20,325 nucleotides of DNA from Colwellia sp. (GCA_003521815.1 DPHE01000099.1:1-20325), one strand, 5' to 3'; counted from the first letter of the stretch, positions 7,266-15,759 are shown. Numbers and translations: made by a program. Notes: a model not told the origin generated them from the sequence alone.

Positions 7266-7472
7266 ATGAGTAAAGGTATAGTTAAGTGGTTTAATGCAGA
7301 TAAAGGTTTCGGATTTATTACTCCAGAAGACGGAAGTAAAGATTTGTTCGTTCATCATTCAGAAATTCAATCAGGCGGAGATTACGCTACATTGGCTGAT
7401 GGCCAAGCGGTTGAATTTGAAGTAGGTCAGGGCCAAAAAGGTCCATGTGCAAATAAAGTTGTTGCTGTTTAA
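7266..7472 (+). CDS. Cold-shock protein, CspA family
   Basis: A 68-residue single cold-shock domain protein, the usual family length. It binds single-stranded RNA and DNA in the cytoplasm and acts as an RNA chaperone or antiterminator. The start SKGIVKWFNADKGFGFITPE is canonical. RNP1 is KGFGFI (13-18) and RNP2 is DLFVHHSEI (26-34), with the aromatic residues Trp8, Phe15, Phe17, Phe28 and His30 in place. The C-terminal strand GPCANKVVAV carries a Cys where many paralogs have Ala. The ATG is preceded at good spacing by AAAGGGA. The sequence cannot tell whether this copy is cold-induced, because I see no E. coli-type cold box. A hairpin sits in its probable leader. Confidence 0.93.
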   Translation: MSKGIVKWFNADKGFGFITPEDGSKDLFVHHSEIQSGGDYATLADGQAVEFEVGQGQKGPCANKVVAV

Positions 7473-7497
7473 GCATTAGCTCTATCTAGTACATGAC

Positions 7498-7536
7498 AAG
7501 TAAGTGAGCAGGTGCGTTATGCGTATTCGCTTACTT
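7498..7536 (+). terminator. Possible terminator hairpin after the cold-shock gene
   Basis: AAGTAAGTGA (7498-7507) pairs with TCGCTTACTT (7527-7536) over 10 bp, with one wobble and a 19-base loop, 25 bases after the stop. The tail ATCCTTTATT is only moderately T-rich, so termination efficiency is uncertain. Confidence 0.45.
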
Positions 7537-7906
7537 ATCCTTTATTAATAAACAAACCAATCTACACTGCTCCTTCATATTCCATTACAGAACTAAATAT
7601 TAATATTTCTATGTGGGAATAACCTATATTTGTAAAATTTCATTACGCTTATCATTGAAAACCTCATGCCATTATAGCTAGTCAGATAGTTCTCCTACAT
7701 CATTACTCTTTCACTTATACAACCCAATAAGAAAACTCATATCGTTAAATTGTCACTGACTTATAAGTATTTTCAACTATGTCTCATATGTCTCAAGCGC
7801 TCTGACTCAAATATTTTGAATTATTACGGGTATAAGAGCCAATACATAAAAGATCACCTATCAGCAACACATTGTCAGCCTGTCAACGTAGAGTCTTAGA
7901 TACCTA
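7537..7906. other. Non-coding stretch between the cold-shock gene and serB
   Basis: Both flanking genes converge here. I see no ORF with a credible start, no tRNA and no strong repeat. No clear terminator for serB is recognisable. Confidence 0.4.
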
Positions 7907-8938
7907 TTAGGCTAACCAATGCAGAAGACAATCTAAACCTTGTTTATTGATACTACTGTCCGCTTGAGCTAAGACGATAGGCTTGGCATGAAAAGCAACG
8001 CCAAATCCTGCTGCTGCCATCATAATAAGGTCGTTGGCCCCATCACCCATGGCAACGGTTTGACTTGCCGGTATTTGATATTGCTTTGCTAGTAGTATTA
8101 ATGAGTCAGCTTTTACTTGCGCATCGACAACTGAACCTAATACTTTACCGGTTAACTTACCATCAACGATGTCTAACGTATTAGCAAACGTGGCGTCGAG
8201 TGCTAACAACTCTTTTAAATGATCAGCAAAATACGTAAACCCTCCTGATGCTACAGCAATACGCCAGTTATGTTTTTTCAGCTCACTAATTAAGTTTTCT
8301 AATCCAGCCATTAAGGGAATGTTTTTAGCAACGTCTGCTAGTATTTGCTCTGGCGCATTGGCTAGTGTCGCAACTCGTTGGTGTAAGCTTTGGGCGAAGT
8401 CTAATTCTCCTAACATGGCAAGCTCCGTAACGGCCGCTACTTGCTCGCCCACGCCGGCTAATTTAGCTATTTCATCAATGCATTCAATTTCTATGGTGGT
8501 TGAGTCCATATCCATGACTAATAAACCTGGCTCAGTAAGTGTTGGAGCATCTTGAATTAATGCGGCTTCAATGCCTTGTGCTAAGGCAAAGTCAGCGATA
8601 GATTTACGTGATTTAATAAAATCAGTGCATGTTATACTAAAGCGATAGCTCGTTTGTTGGTTTCGTGTATTAATAGTCGTTAAGGCATTAATACTAATAT
8701 GGCTGATGTTTTGTAACGCTAATAAGTTTGTCATCGATAAATCAGAGAAAACGACTAGCTCTTGATTGGTTGAATCAACAGTCACTTTTTTAGATTGTTT
8801 TTCATTTAGTGTTAAAGCGTTATCACTTAAAACCAAATAAACAGGTAAAAAATCTGATATTTGATGTTGATTGAAATAAGATTCCAGTGATAGGGGTAAT
8901 ATTTTGGTAGAAAAAGGCACATTAGTAGAAAAAGACAC
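7907..8938 (-). CDS. serB: Phosphoserine phosphatase
   Basis: A 343-residue HAD-superfamily phosphatase that performs the last step of serine biosynthesis, hydrolysing O-phosphoserine to serine. HAD motif I is DMDST with nucleophile Asp143 and acid/base Asp145. Motif II is VASGGF (Ser231), and motifs III/IV are the lysine near 276 and GDGANDL (298-304). The cap segment ELDFAQSLHQRV keeps the substrate-binding Arg. The N-terminal 130 residues correspond to the weakly conserved ACT-like part of E. coli SerB (322 aa). The start codon is GTG, with AGAGAG six bases upstream. It is divergent from ytjB, as smp and serB are in E. coli, with a 67-base shared control region. In E. coli radA follows serB directly; here about 3.5 kb separates them. 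Confidence 0.95.
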   Translation of the reverse strand: MSFSTNVPFSTKILPLSLESYFNQHQISDFLPVYLVLSDNALTLNEKQSKKVTVDSTNQELVVFSDLSMTNLLALQNISHISINALTTINTRNQQTSYRFSITCTDFIKSRKSIADFALAQGIEAALIQDAPTLTEPGLLVMDMDSTTIEIECIDEIAKLAGVGEQVAAVTELAMLGELDFAQSLHQRVATLANAPEQILADVAKNIPLMAGLENLISELKKHNWRIAVASGGFTYFADHLKELLALDATFANTLDIVDGKLTGKVLGSVVDAQVKADSLILLAKQYQIPASQTVAMGDGANDLIMMAAAGFGVAFHAKPIVLAQADSSINKQGLDCLLHWLA

Positions 8939-9005
8939 GTTAACTCTCTATTATAAGTGAATGTATGCTCATGCTATTTTGTTAAAGAGGCACAGCAAGT
9001 TTATT

Positions 9006-9671
9006 ATGAATAAATCAGAACAGCCTTTATACCCTAAATTATCGCCAATTTATAATAAAATTCTGCAATTACTTAGTGCTATTTTACTTATTGTGCTTTT
9101 GATGACGCTGTGGTTGTCGACAGCTGAAAAAAGTGAACAGGTGTTATCCCTGCACTTTAAGCAGACAGCTGACAAATTTTTGCAGCAAGCTATCGCAGGT
9201 GTGTCGGTATTACTTGTTGAAAAAGAAATATCGCAAAGCAAAAAGTCACGAGATGCTCAATTGCAATCTTATTTAAATCAGCTTGGAGAGGCTGATTTTA
9301 TCAAACAAGTACATTTATACGATAAAACGGGTTTGTTGCTATTAAAATCAACATCCGATGGTGAAGCGAGTGCCTCTATTAAATCACTTTATGGTATTGA
9401 TGAACGTTTAAAAACGCTTAATAAAAGCAGTAAATATAGCCCTTTTGTGAGTGAGATCCGTACAGAAAAATTAATTGGGTATTTACGATTGACTATTGAA
9501 AAGTCATACTTGACCGCGACCTTAGCTAAAGACAATTATAATAGGCAAACCTTGTCTCGGCTTTTGCTTATTATTGCTGGTCTAGTTGGGTTTTTATTAA
9601 CGCGTGGGTTAAACCGCTTTAGCCGTCAAGGTTTTAGAATACCTGATGTAACGTTAACGGTTAAAAAATAA
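9006..9671 (+). CDS. ytjB: Membrane protein Smp/YtjB family
   Basis: A 221-residue inner-membrane protein. It has a transmembrane segment at about 18-38 (YNKILQLLSAILLIVLLMTL), a periplasmic domain of about 145 residues, a second hydrophobic segment at about 184-202 (SRLLLIIAGLVGFLLTRGL) and a short basic tail. Length (E. coli Smp 214 aa), topology and divergence from serB identify it as the SMP family. The molecular role is not well established. Its layout resembles that of sensor-type periplasmic domains without an output domain. I prefer the ATG at 9006 (MNKSEQ), although the frame opens earlier at 8961, because the extra 15 residues look unlike a family N-terminus. Neither start has a strong ribosome-binding site. 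The last 18 bases overlap the convergent tatD gene. Confidence 0.8.
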   Translation: MNKSEQPLYPKLSPIYNKILQLLSAILLIVLLMTLWLSTAEKSEQVLSLHFKQTADKFLQQAIAGVSVLLVEKEISQSKKSRDAQLQSYLNQLGEADFIKQVHLYDKTGLLLLKSTSDGEASASIKSLYGIDERLKTLNKSSKYSPFVSEIRTEKLIGYLRLTIEKSYLTATLAKDNYNRQTLSRLLLIIAGLVGFLLTRGLNRFSRQGFRIPDVTLTVKK

Positions 9672-10520
9672 TTCTTCAACATTACTTTCTATTTGTTTGG
9701 CTATTATTGTTTCTGGTTCATCTCTGATGGTACATAAGGCTTTAAAAACGGTGATTAGGTTCAATGGTGTATTGACCAATCCCTGTTGACCAAAGGGAGG
9801 CATGGCTGGGGCATCGGTTTCTAATAATAAACTAGACAATGGCAAACGCTTAACTGCATTAATGGTTTTCTGTGATCTCGCGTAGGTAATAGTGCCGCCA
9901 ACACCCAGTTTAAAACCTAAGTCTACATAAGCTTTAGCTTGTTGATAACTACCGGAAAAAGCATGAATAACGCCCGCTCTGCTTAGTCGAGCCTTTTTTA
10001 ATAGTGGTAGAATTAATTGATGAGATTGGCAGTGATGTATAATAACAGGTAGATTGTTTTTTTTAGCTATGTGTAATTGCATTTCAAAGAATGCTTGTTG
10101 CAAATTCAAATTACTATTTAATGCTTGTTCATTTTCTGTGTGTTTTTTTGCTTTAAATACATCAATACCACACTCGCCAATAGCAACTATGTTGTTATTG
10201 GAATTATTATGTTTTATAACTGCCTGTTTGAGTTGTTGCTCATTAAACGCGAGATCAATATTGTTAGTTGAATTTTTGTTAAGTGAGTTGTCTTGAAGAA
10301 TAAGAAACCACGGGTGTATACCTAAACAACATGATATTTTAACTGTGCTGTTGCTCGCTTGAGAGGATAAAGATAATACGCGTTGCCAATGTTCTGGATT
10401 GACTGAGGGGACTATAATACGGTTGATATTACTCTGTGAACATTGGCTTAGTAGCTGAGAGCGTTGGTGTTCAAACTCAGTAAAATCAAGGTGACAATGA
10501 CTATCGGTAAATTGCATCAT
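9654..10520 (-). CDS. yjjV: TatD-family metal-dependent hydrolase, YjjV type
   Basis: A 288-residue TIM-barrel hydrolase of the TatD DNase family. Metal ligands are visible: His8 and His10 in DSHCHLDF, Glu116 in GECGID, His162 in VIIHHC, His186 in IHAFSGS and Asp236 in LLETDAP. GVGGTITYARSQKT and LLLETDAPAMPP match E. coli YjjV more closely than TatD or YcfH. Members are 3'-5' exonucleases or D-aminoacyl-tRNA-deacylase-like enzymes; the substrate here is unknown. An Asn-rich insertion (about 78-111) makes it longer than YjjV (about 259 aa). AAGGGG lies very close to the first ATG and fits better to the second, so translation may begin one codon later. It follows argS on the same strand with a 76-base gap and overlaps ytjB at the 3' end. 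Confidence 0.88.
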   Translation of the reverse strand: MMQFTDSHCHLDFTEFEHQRSQLLSQCSQSNINRIIVPSVNPEHWQRVLSLSSQASNSTVKISCCLGIHPWFLILQDNSLNKNSTNNIDLAFNEQQLKQAVIKHNNSNNNIVAIGECGIDVFKAKKHTENEQALNSNLNLQQAFFEMQLHIAKKNNLPVIIHHCQSHQLILPLLKKARLSRAGVIHAFSGSYQQAKAYVDLGFKLGVGGTITYARSQKTINAVKRLPLSSLLLETDAPAMPPFGQQGLVNTPLNLITVFKALCTIRDEPETIIAKQIESNVEELFFNR

Positions 10521-10596
10521 TGCCCCTTATTTTATTTATAAAGTGCTGAATTAAATTCAGTACTTTTAGATCTAAATAAATTTAATAGAACGAGTG

Positions 10597-12369
10597 TTAC
10601 ATTCTATCCATAACGTCAATGCCTAAAATATCTAAACCTTGCTTTAAGGTTTTTGCGACTAATTGGCATAAGGCTAAACGTGATTCTTTTACGTCTGCTT
10701 CAATGCCTTCTTTTAGAATAGGACAGGCTTCGTAAAAACTCATGTAAAGGCTGGCTAATTCATATAAATAATTACATAACAGGTTTGGCGTACATTCACT
10801 GATTACTGCATCTATTACATCTTCAAGTTGCAATAGCTTTAATGCTAAGGCTTTTTCTTGTGGTTCAATAATCGCGATAGTCGCTTGAGTTTGTGTAACA
10901 CCCGCTTTAACAAATATACTTTGAATACGTGAATAAGCGTACTGTAAATAAGGAGCTGTAGCGCCTTCAAAGCTCAACATGGTTTTCCAGTTAAAAATAT
11001 AATCACTAGTACGATTTTTTGATAAATCGGCAAATTTAACTGCGCCTATGCCTACTTTTTCTGAAAGATCAGCCAACGTTACAGCGTCAATATCTGGATT
11101 TTTTTCTTTAATTAAATTACTTGCACGACTTATGGCTTCGTCTAATAACTCTGCTAGCTTTATAGTGCCACCCGTACGGGTTTTAAATGGCTTACCATCA
11201 TCTCCCATCATCATACCAAATGGACAGTGATCATAACCAACGTGCCCAGGCAATAAATCGGCCTTACGAGCAACCACTTCAACTTGCTTAAAATGAAGTG
11301 ATTGGCGGGCGTCAGTGAAAATAATGATACGGTCAGCTGCTAATTTACCACTGCGATAACGACAAGCGGCTAAATCGGTGGTGGCATATAAGAATCCGCC
11401 ACCCGACTTCTGTACGATAAGTACAGGAGCATCACCATCTTTATTGGCCATTTCATTAATGAAAACAGCTTTAGCACCTTGGCTTTCAACCGCAATTTCT
11501 TTTGCCATTAACCCATCTACAACAATTGACAAGTCCTCGTTATAAGCGCTTTCACCCATAATATCTGAGCGTTTTAATGAAACATTTAACTTAGCGTAAA
11601 TTTCTTCACTGTGGGCAATAGAAATATCAATAAACTGCTGCCATAATTTGGCAGAGCCAGCATCACCACTTTGTAATTTAACTACATCAGCGCGAGCGCG
11701 GTCAGCAAACCCTTCTTCATTATCAAAGCGAACTTTTGCTTCACGGTAAAAGTTTTCTAAATCACTAAGTGCCGTTTCAGCCACTTCGTCGCTGGCTAAT
11801 TTATCGCTTAAATGGGCTATTAACATGCCAAACTGTGTACCCCAGTCGCCCATGTGATTTTGACGAATAACCTTATCACCACGAAATTCTAAGGCGCGTA
11901 CTACAGCATCACCAATAATGGTTGAACGTAAGTGGCCCACATGCATCTCTTTGGCAAGGTTAGGCGCGCTGTAATCAACTACTACTGTTTGTTGCCTATC
12001 TTGTAAAGAGCCTTGTGAAGAGTCTTTTGAGCCACAGCCTCTTTGCGCTACGCCAATATGATCATCCTGGGCAACGGTATTAAGTTGTGTGGCAAGCCAT
12101 TTTTCATCAAGATGAATATTAATAAAGCCTGGGCCGGCAAGTTCAATTTTATCTGCAATACCAGCTAGGTCTAAGTGCTCAACTACTTTAGTGGCTAATT
12201 CACGTGGATTAGTTTTTAGTTTTTTAGCCGCACCCATCACGCCATTGGCTTGATAATCACCAAATTGTGGGCGATTTGATAAACTAACCGCTGGATTAGT
12301 TCCTATAGGTAAACCTGCAGCAACCATTGCCGCACTTACTCGTTCACTTAATATACTCTTAATATTCAT
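10597..12369 (-). CDS. argS: Arginyl-tRNA synthetase
   Basis: A class I synthetase that charges tRNA-Arg with arginine; 590 residues against 577 in E. coli. The N-terminal tRNA D-loop-binding domain starts MNIKSILSERVSAAMVAAGL and contains QFGDYQANGVMGAAKKL. The HIGH motif is HVGH (about 143-146, after DYSAPNLAKEM). The loop that replaces KMSKS reads PFKTRTGGTIKLAELLDEA. The anticodon-binding helical domain contains APYLQYAYSRIQSI and ends in GIDVMDRM. An insertion of about 14 residues rich in Ser, Gln, Gly and Asp sits just before the HIGH region. The frame is open to a GTG at 12426, but I chose the ATG at 12369, where homology begins; AAAGAG lies about 10 bases before it. Confidence 0.96.
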   Translation of the reverse strand: MNIKSILSERVSAAMVAAGLPIGTNPAVSLSNRPQFGDYQANGVMGAAKKLKTNPRELATKVVEHLDLAGIADKIELAGPGFINIHLDEKWLATQLNTVAQDDHIGVAQRGCGSKDSSQGSLQDRQQTVVVDYSAPNLAKEMHVGHLRSTIIGDAVVRALEFRGDKVIRQNHMGDWGTQFGMLIAHLSDKLASDEVAETALSDLENFYREAKVRFDNEEGFADRARADVVKLQSGDAGSAKLWQQFIDISIAHSEEIYAKLNVSLKRSDIMGESAYNEDLSIVVDGLMAKEIAVESQGAKAVFINEMANKDGDAPVLIVQKSGGGFLYATTDLAACRYRSGKLAADRIIIFTDARQSLHFKQVEVVARKADLLPGHVGYDHCPFGMMMGDDGKPFKTRTGGTIKLAELLDEAISRASNLIKEKNPDIDAVTLADLSEKVGIGAVKFADLSKNRTSDYIFNWKTMLSFEGATAPYLQYAYSRIQSIFVKAGVTQTQATIAIIEPQEKALALKLLQLEDVIDAVISECTPNLLCNYLYELASLYMSFYEACPILKEGIEADVKESRLALCQLVAKTLKQGLDILGIDVMDRM

Positions 12370-12426
12370 TTTAATAGACTCTTTATCATTGTTATTTGGC
12401 TCAATCTTGGCATCAATGATACTCAC

Positions 12427-12600
12427 ATGCGGTGCATGCTCCGTGTCATTTATTTAACCTTGAACCAACTAACTGCGATAAAGAAGCTATTACGCAGCTA
12501 GTGAAATTTATTGTTGTTTATTTTTGATGTTTTACTAAAAAATCATCAAAAACTATTACTATCTAATGCTATTTGGTTAACTAGTTTATTTATTTTACTA
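12427..12600. other. Leader region of argS
   Basis: No gene is present. A 9-bp inverted repeat (TTTTTGATG and CATCAAAAA, about 12525-12548, 14-base spacer) is very AT-rich and is not a classical terminator. Confidence 0.35.
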
Positions 12601-12686
12601 GGCGCTTAATCATTTTTATAAGGGAGCTTAGTACACTAAGTGACTACATAAAAATTATTAAGTAACGCCGAAAAATGACGAACTAG
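12581..12686. repeat. Imperfect 106-bp palindrome (MITE- or REP-like) between prfC and argS
   Basis: The outer arms are CTAGTT (12581-12586) and AACTAG (12681-12686). Inside are GGCG (12601-12604) and CGCC (12666-12669), then 15-bp arms with one mismatch (12605-12619 and 12648-12662), then a small central hairpin CTTAGT-AC-ACTAAG (12627-12640). The whole segment can fold on itself and ends 10 bases beyond the prfC stop. It may be a small repeat element or an elaborate prfC terminator. No second copy exists in this window. Confidence 0.55.
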
Positions 12687-12695
12687 GACACCAAA

Positions 12696-14279
12696 TTAGT
12701 GTTCTCGGGTTGCATGGAATGAAATATCCGGATTACGCTCTTGTGCTAGCGATAAATTCACCATCGTTGGGGCAATATACGTTAAATTATTACCGCCATC
12801 TAATGCCAAGTAATCACCAGCTTTCTTTTTAAATTTCTCTAACGTGCGTTCATCATCACAACTACACCAACGAGCTGTTGCTACGCTGATAGGCTCATAG
12901 ATGGCATCCACCTTGTATTCTGTTTTTAATCGTTGCACTACCACTTCAAATTGCAATACACCAACCGCGCCAACAATCATGTCATTATTAATAAATGGTC
13001 TAAATACTTGTACAGCACCTTCTTCAGATAGCTGGATCAAACCTTTTTGTAATTGTTTCGCTTTCAGTGGATCACGTAAGCGAATACGTCTAAACATTTC
13101 AGGAGCAAAGTTAGGAATACCACTGAACTTCATCATTTCTCCTGCGGTAAACGTGTCGCCAATTTGAATGCTGCCATGATTATGTAAACCAATAATATCA
13201 CCCGCATAGGCTTCTTCAACTTGCGCTCTATCACCGGCCATAAAAGTTACCGCATCGGCAATTTTCACATCTTTACCTAAGCGAACTTGTTTCATTTTCA
13301 TGCCTTTTTCATACTTGCCTGAGCAAATACGCATAAAGGCGATGCGGTCACGATGTTTAGGATCCATGTTCGCTTGAATTTTAAAAACAAAGCCTGAAAA
13401 CTTATCTTCTTCGGCGGTTACTTCTCTTGTGTCAGTAATACGCGGTAATGGTTTAGGTGCCCATTTAGTTAGGCCATCAAGCATATGATCAACACCAAAG
13501 TTACCTAATGCCGTACCAAAAAATACCGGTGTTAGTTCACCATTTAAAAATGCAGTTAAATCAAATTCATGTGATGCACCTAGTACTAGCTCCATTTCGT
13601 CACGAAAATCTTCGGCAAATGGACCAATGGCTTCATCAAGGGCTGGATTATCAAGGCCTTTTATTACCCGTTTTTCTTGAATCATATGTCCTAAACCTGA
13701 TTGATATAAAAATATCTCATCAGTAAGTAGGTTATAAACACCTTTAAATTCTTTTCCCATTCCTATCGGCCAAGTAATAGGAGCGCATTTGATGTTTAAT
13801 ACCGTTTCAACTTCATCCATTACTTCAATAGGATCTCTAACATCACGATCCATTTTATTCATAAAAGTGATGATAGGCGTGTCACGCAAGCGGGTGACTT
13901 CCATCAGTTTAACCGTACGTGCTTCTACGCCTTTGGCAACATCGATAACCATTAAGCAAGAATCTACAGCGGTTAGTGTTCGATAAGTATCTTCTGAGAA
14001 GTCTTCATGGCCGGGAGTATCTAATAGGTTTACTAAGCAATCATTGTAAGGAAACTGCATAACTGAGGTAGTGATAGATATACCACGCTCTTTTTCCATT
14101 TCCATCCAGTCAGACTTAGCATGTTGGCCTGATTTTTTACCTTTCACCGTCCCCGCTCTTTGTAAGGCTTGACCAAACAATAATACTTTTTCGGTAATAG
14201 TGGTTTTACCCGCATCGGGGTGAGAGATAATGGCAAAAGTGCGTCTGATATTTACTGCTGCAATTTGTTGGGTGGTCAT
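12696..14279 (-). CDS. prfC: Peptide chain release factor 3
   Basis: A 527-residue translational GTPase (E. coli RF3 is 529) that removes RF1 and RF2 from the ribosome after peptide release. The GTPase motifs are complete: G1 SHPDAGKTT (19-27), the switch I region with GISITTSVMQF, G3 DTPGHEDF (87-94) and G4 NKMD (141-144). RF3-specific segments include RAGTVKGKKSGQHAKSDWME, GVLQFEVVVQRLKTEY and the C-terminal ISFHATREH. An AAGAGA site precedes the ATG by about 11 bases. In E. coli the order is holD-rimI-yjjG-prfC. Here rimI is next upstream on the same strand, without yjjG and with a 412-base gap that includes a rimI terminator, so prfC is probably transcribed on its own. Confidence 0.97.
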   Translation of the reverse strand: MTTQQIAAVNIRRTFAIISHPDAGKTTITEKVLLFGQALQRAGTVKGKKSGQHAKSDWMEMEKERGISITTSVMQFPYNDCLVNLLDTPGHEDFSEDTYRTLTAVDSCLMVIDVAKGVEARTVKLMEVTRLRDTPIITFMNKMDRDVRDPIEVMDEVETVLNIKCAPITWPIGMGKEFKGVYNLLTDEIFLYQSGLGHMIQEKRVIKGLDNPALDEAIGPFAEDFRDEMELVLGASHEFDLTAFLNGELTPVFFGTALGNFGVDHMLDGLTKWAPKPLPRITDTREVTAEEDKFSGFVFKIQANMDPKHRDRIAFMRICSGKYEKGMKMKQVRLGKDVKIADAVTFMAGDRAQVEEAYAGDIIGLHNHGSIQIGDTFTAGEMMKFSGIPNFAPEMFRRIRLRDPLKAKQLQKGLIQLSEEGAVQVFRPFINNDMIVGAVGVLQFEVVVQRLKTEYKVDAIYEPISVATARWCSCDDERTLEKFKKKAGDYLALDGGNNLTYIAPTMVNLSLAQERNPDISFHATREH

Positions 14280-14620
14280 TATTTTAAAAATCTCTTAGTT
14301 TCACATACTAGTGCACTTAACATGCGGTATTAAAATTTAATGGCAGTGTTTAATAGCCGTACTTAATTGGGTCTTGGGCGAAAAATTTAATACTCAAATG
14401 AGTGTTAAGCTTAATGCTCAAAATAAATGCGCGGATTATATCATAAATTAAAAATCCAGATTAGTGACTTTTTATTCTTTTAATAATGAAAAAGTATTAG
14501 TAAAGATAAAAATAGGACAGTTAAAGTGATGGTTATTTAAGGCTGTCGTATCAGGTATGTTGAGGTTGTTTGATTGAGCCCTGTTGAGCAACCAAAAGAA
14601 ATCACTTTTCAGAGGATGTG
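14280..14620. other. Upstream region of prfC without a recognised gene
   Basis: AT-rich leader and spacer. I see small inverted repeats (ACTC-AAAT-GAGT near 14393-14404), but no ORF with a credible start and no strong promoter match. In E. coli yjjG occupies this position; no trace of its HAD motifs remains. Confidence 0.4.
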
Positions 14621-14651
14621 AAAACCTTACTTATCAGTAATAAAAGTAAGG
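14621..14651 (-). terminator. Terminator of the tRNA-Trp/holD/rimI unit
   Basis: On the minus strand an 8-bp perfect stem (CCTTACTT and AAGTAAGG; arms 14625-14632 and 14644-14651) with an 11-base loop is followed by TTTT (14621-14624). It lies 41 bases after the rimI stop. Confidence 0.65.
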
Positions 14652-14691
14652 AGGGAATAGGTTGGTTTTTAGCTGCTTAGCTATGCCAATA

Positions 14692-15159
14692 TTAACAAGA
14701 TAAGCACATTACAATGGCGTCTTCGTAACCAAAACCACGGGCACTTGGATAATAACCAGTGCGGCGACCCGTTTCAATAAACCCTAGATTCATATACAGC
14801 ATTTGTGCAGAAATATTTTTAGCGCGCACTTCTAACCATATTTTAACCGCCCCTTTTGCTTTCGCTTGATTAATGAACTGTGTTAATAGTTTTTTACCCA
14901 AGCCTTTACCTTGGTTATTTGGGCTAACACAAATATCCATTAGTGTTGCTTCGTCAATAACATGCTCACCAATATAAAAGCCAACAATGTTATGTGGTTC
15001 GTTCAATGTTTCGCTGAATTTCTCCCCGAAATAGCGACCACCGATACAACTGCGAAATGTTTTTTCATTCCAAGGGTGGGAATGACATTCGTCTTCTATC
15101 AATATTAATGGCGATATATCGTCAAGGGTAATAGGCGTAAAGGTTAAAGAGTTATTCAT
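14692..15159 (-). CDS. rimI: Ribosomal protein S18 alanine N-acetyltransferase
   Basis: A 155-residue GNAT-fold acetyltransferase that acetylates the N-terminal alanine of ribosomal protein S18 with acetyl-CoA. GNAT motif A is QGKGLGKKLL, preceded by TLMDICVSP. RimI-typical residues are the ECHSHPWNEKTF start, LEVRAKNISAQMLYMNLGF and the GRRTGYYP tail that carries the catalytic region. A short extra C-terminus (ARGFGYEDAIVMCLSC) matches the family. It follows holD by 22 bases on the same strand, the order seen in E. coli, so the two are very likely co-transcribed. The ribosome-binding site is weak. Confidence 0.93.
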   Translation of the reverse strand: MNNSLTFTPITLDDISPLILIEDECHSHPWNEKTFRSCIGGRYFGEKFSETLNEPHNIVGFYIGEHVIDEATLMDICVSPNNQGKGLGKKLLTQFINQAKAKGAVKIWLEVRAKNISAQMLYMNLGFIETGRRTGYYPSARGFGYEDAIVMCLSC

Positions 15160-15181
15160 ATTTTCACATCAATGTTGCTAT

Positions 15182-15598
15182 TTATAACAGGTTAGTCGTT
15201 ATTGTTTGCCATAATTGTTTTTTTAAGGCGGGAGATTTGCGGATCATTTCAATGCTTGGACTAGTTAATTTATTATCAGCACAATCAATTGATGAGGCTT
15301 TTTTTTGATCAGCGTAGAAAAACCAATTAAACAAACCTAAATTAAGGTGATCTTTATGTGCGGTAATTTCACCAATAGAAAGTTCAAGTGTAAGTAATAA
15401 ATCAGTAAAAAAGGTTTGTTTAGTTAGCACCGCTAAGCTTTCAATATCCTGTTTTAGGTAATTGATTTCATGTGCTGAATCAGGTTGGTTAGATAAAAGT
15501 TGAGTCGATGACGCATCTTGAAAAGCGATAGGCTTGTGTTGCCACAAACTAATGCCCATTTCAGTTAATTGCTGATATTGTCTTTGATTAATGCTCAT
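15182..15598 (-). CDS. holD: DNA polymerase III psi subunit
   Basis: A 138-residue protein in the E. coli HolD size range (137 aa). Psi pairs with chi (HolC) and links the clamp loader to single-strand-binding protein. The N-terminus MSINQRQYQQLTEMGISLWQ has the family pattern of a QLGI-x-W-like motif. The C-terminus SPALKKQLWQTI matches the conserved ALWQQI ending. The middle is poorly conserved, as is usual. The frame is open to 15730, but that extension reads through the tRNA-Trp gene, so I chose the ATG at 15598. Adjacency to rimI strongly supports the call, because sequence similarity in this family is low. Confidence 0.85.
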   Translation of the reverse strand: MSINQRQYQQLTEMGISLWQHKPIAFQDASSTQLLSNQPDSAHEINYLKQDIESLAVLTKQTFFTDLLLTLELSIGEITAHKDHLNLGLFNWFFYADQKKASSIDCADNKLTSPSIEMIRKSPALKKQLWQTITTNLL

Positions 15599-15669
15599 TG
15601 GGTAATAATGACAGACTTGGCTATTATTGAACAGCACTTGAAAAATAACTGATAAAATAGAAGAGAAAA

Positions 15670-15746
15670 TGGCAGGGGTGGAGAGATTCGAACTCCCAAC
15701 CATCGGTTTTGGAGACCGCTGTTCTACCAATTGGAACTACACCCCT
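15670..15746 (-). tRNA. trpT: tRNA-Trp (anticodon CCA)
   Basis: A 77-base tRNA with acceptor stem AGGGGTG/CACCCCT, discriminator G and an encoded CCA end at 15670-15672. The anticodon loop is CTCCAAA, giving anticodon CCA. The T arm contains GTTCGAATC. It is nearly the same as E. coli trpT, with one extra base in the D loop. A promoter lies just upstream, and holD starts 72 bases downstream. Confidence 0.97.
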
Positions 15747-15759
15747 GCAATGGAGGTGA

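Noticed and set aside
8370..8400. SLHQRV in SerB instead of SLR-x-RV as loss of a substrate residue
   Set aside because: The conserved substrate-binding Arg is the second basic position, which is retained; the first position varies in the family.
12370..12426. N-terminal extension of argS from a GTG
   Set aside because: ArgRS proteins begin at the MNIKSIL position; the extra 19 residues do not match the family.
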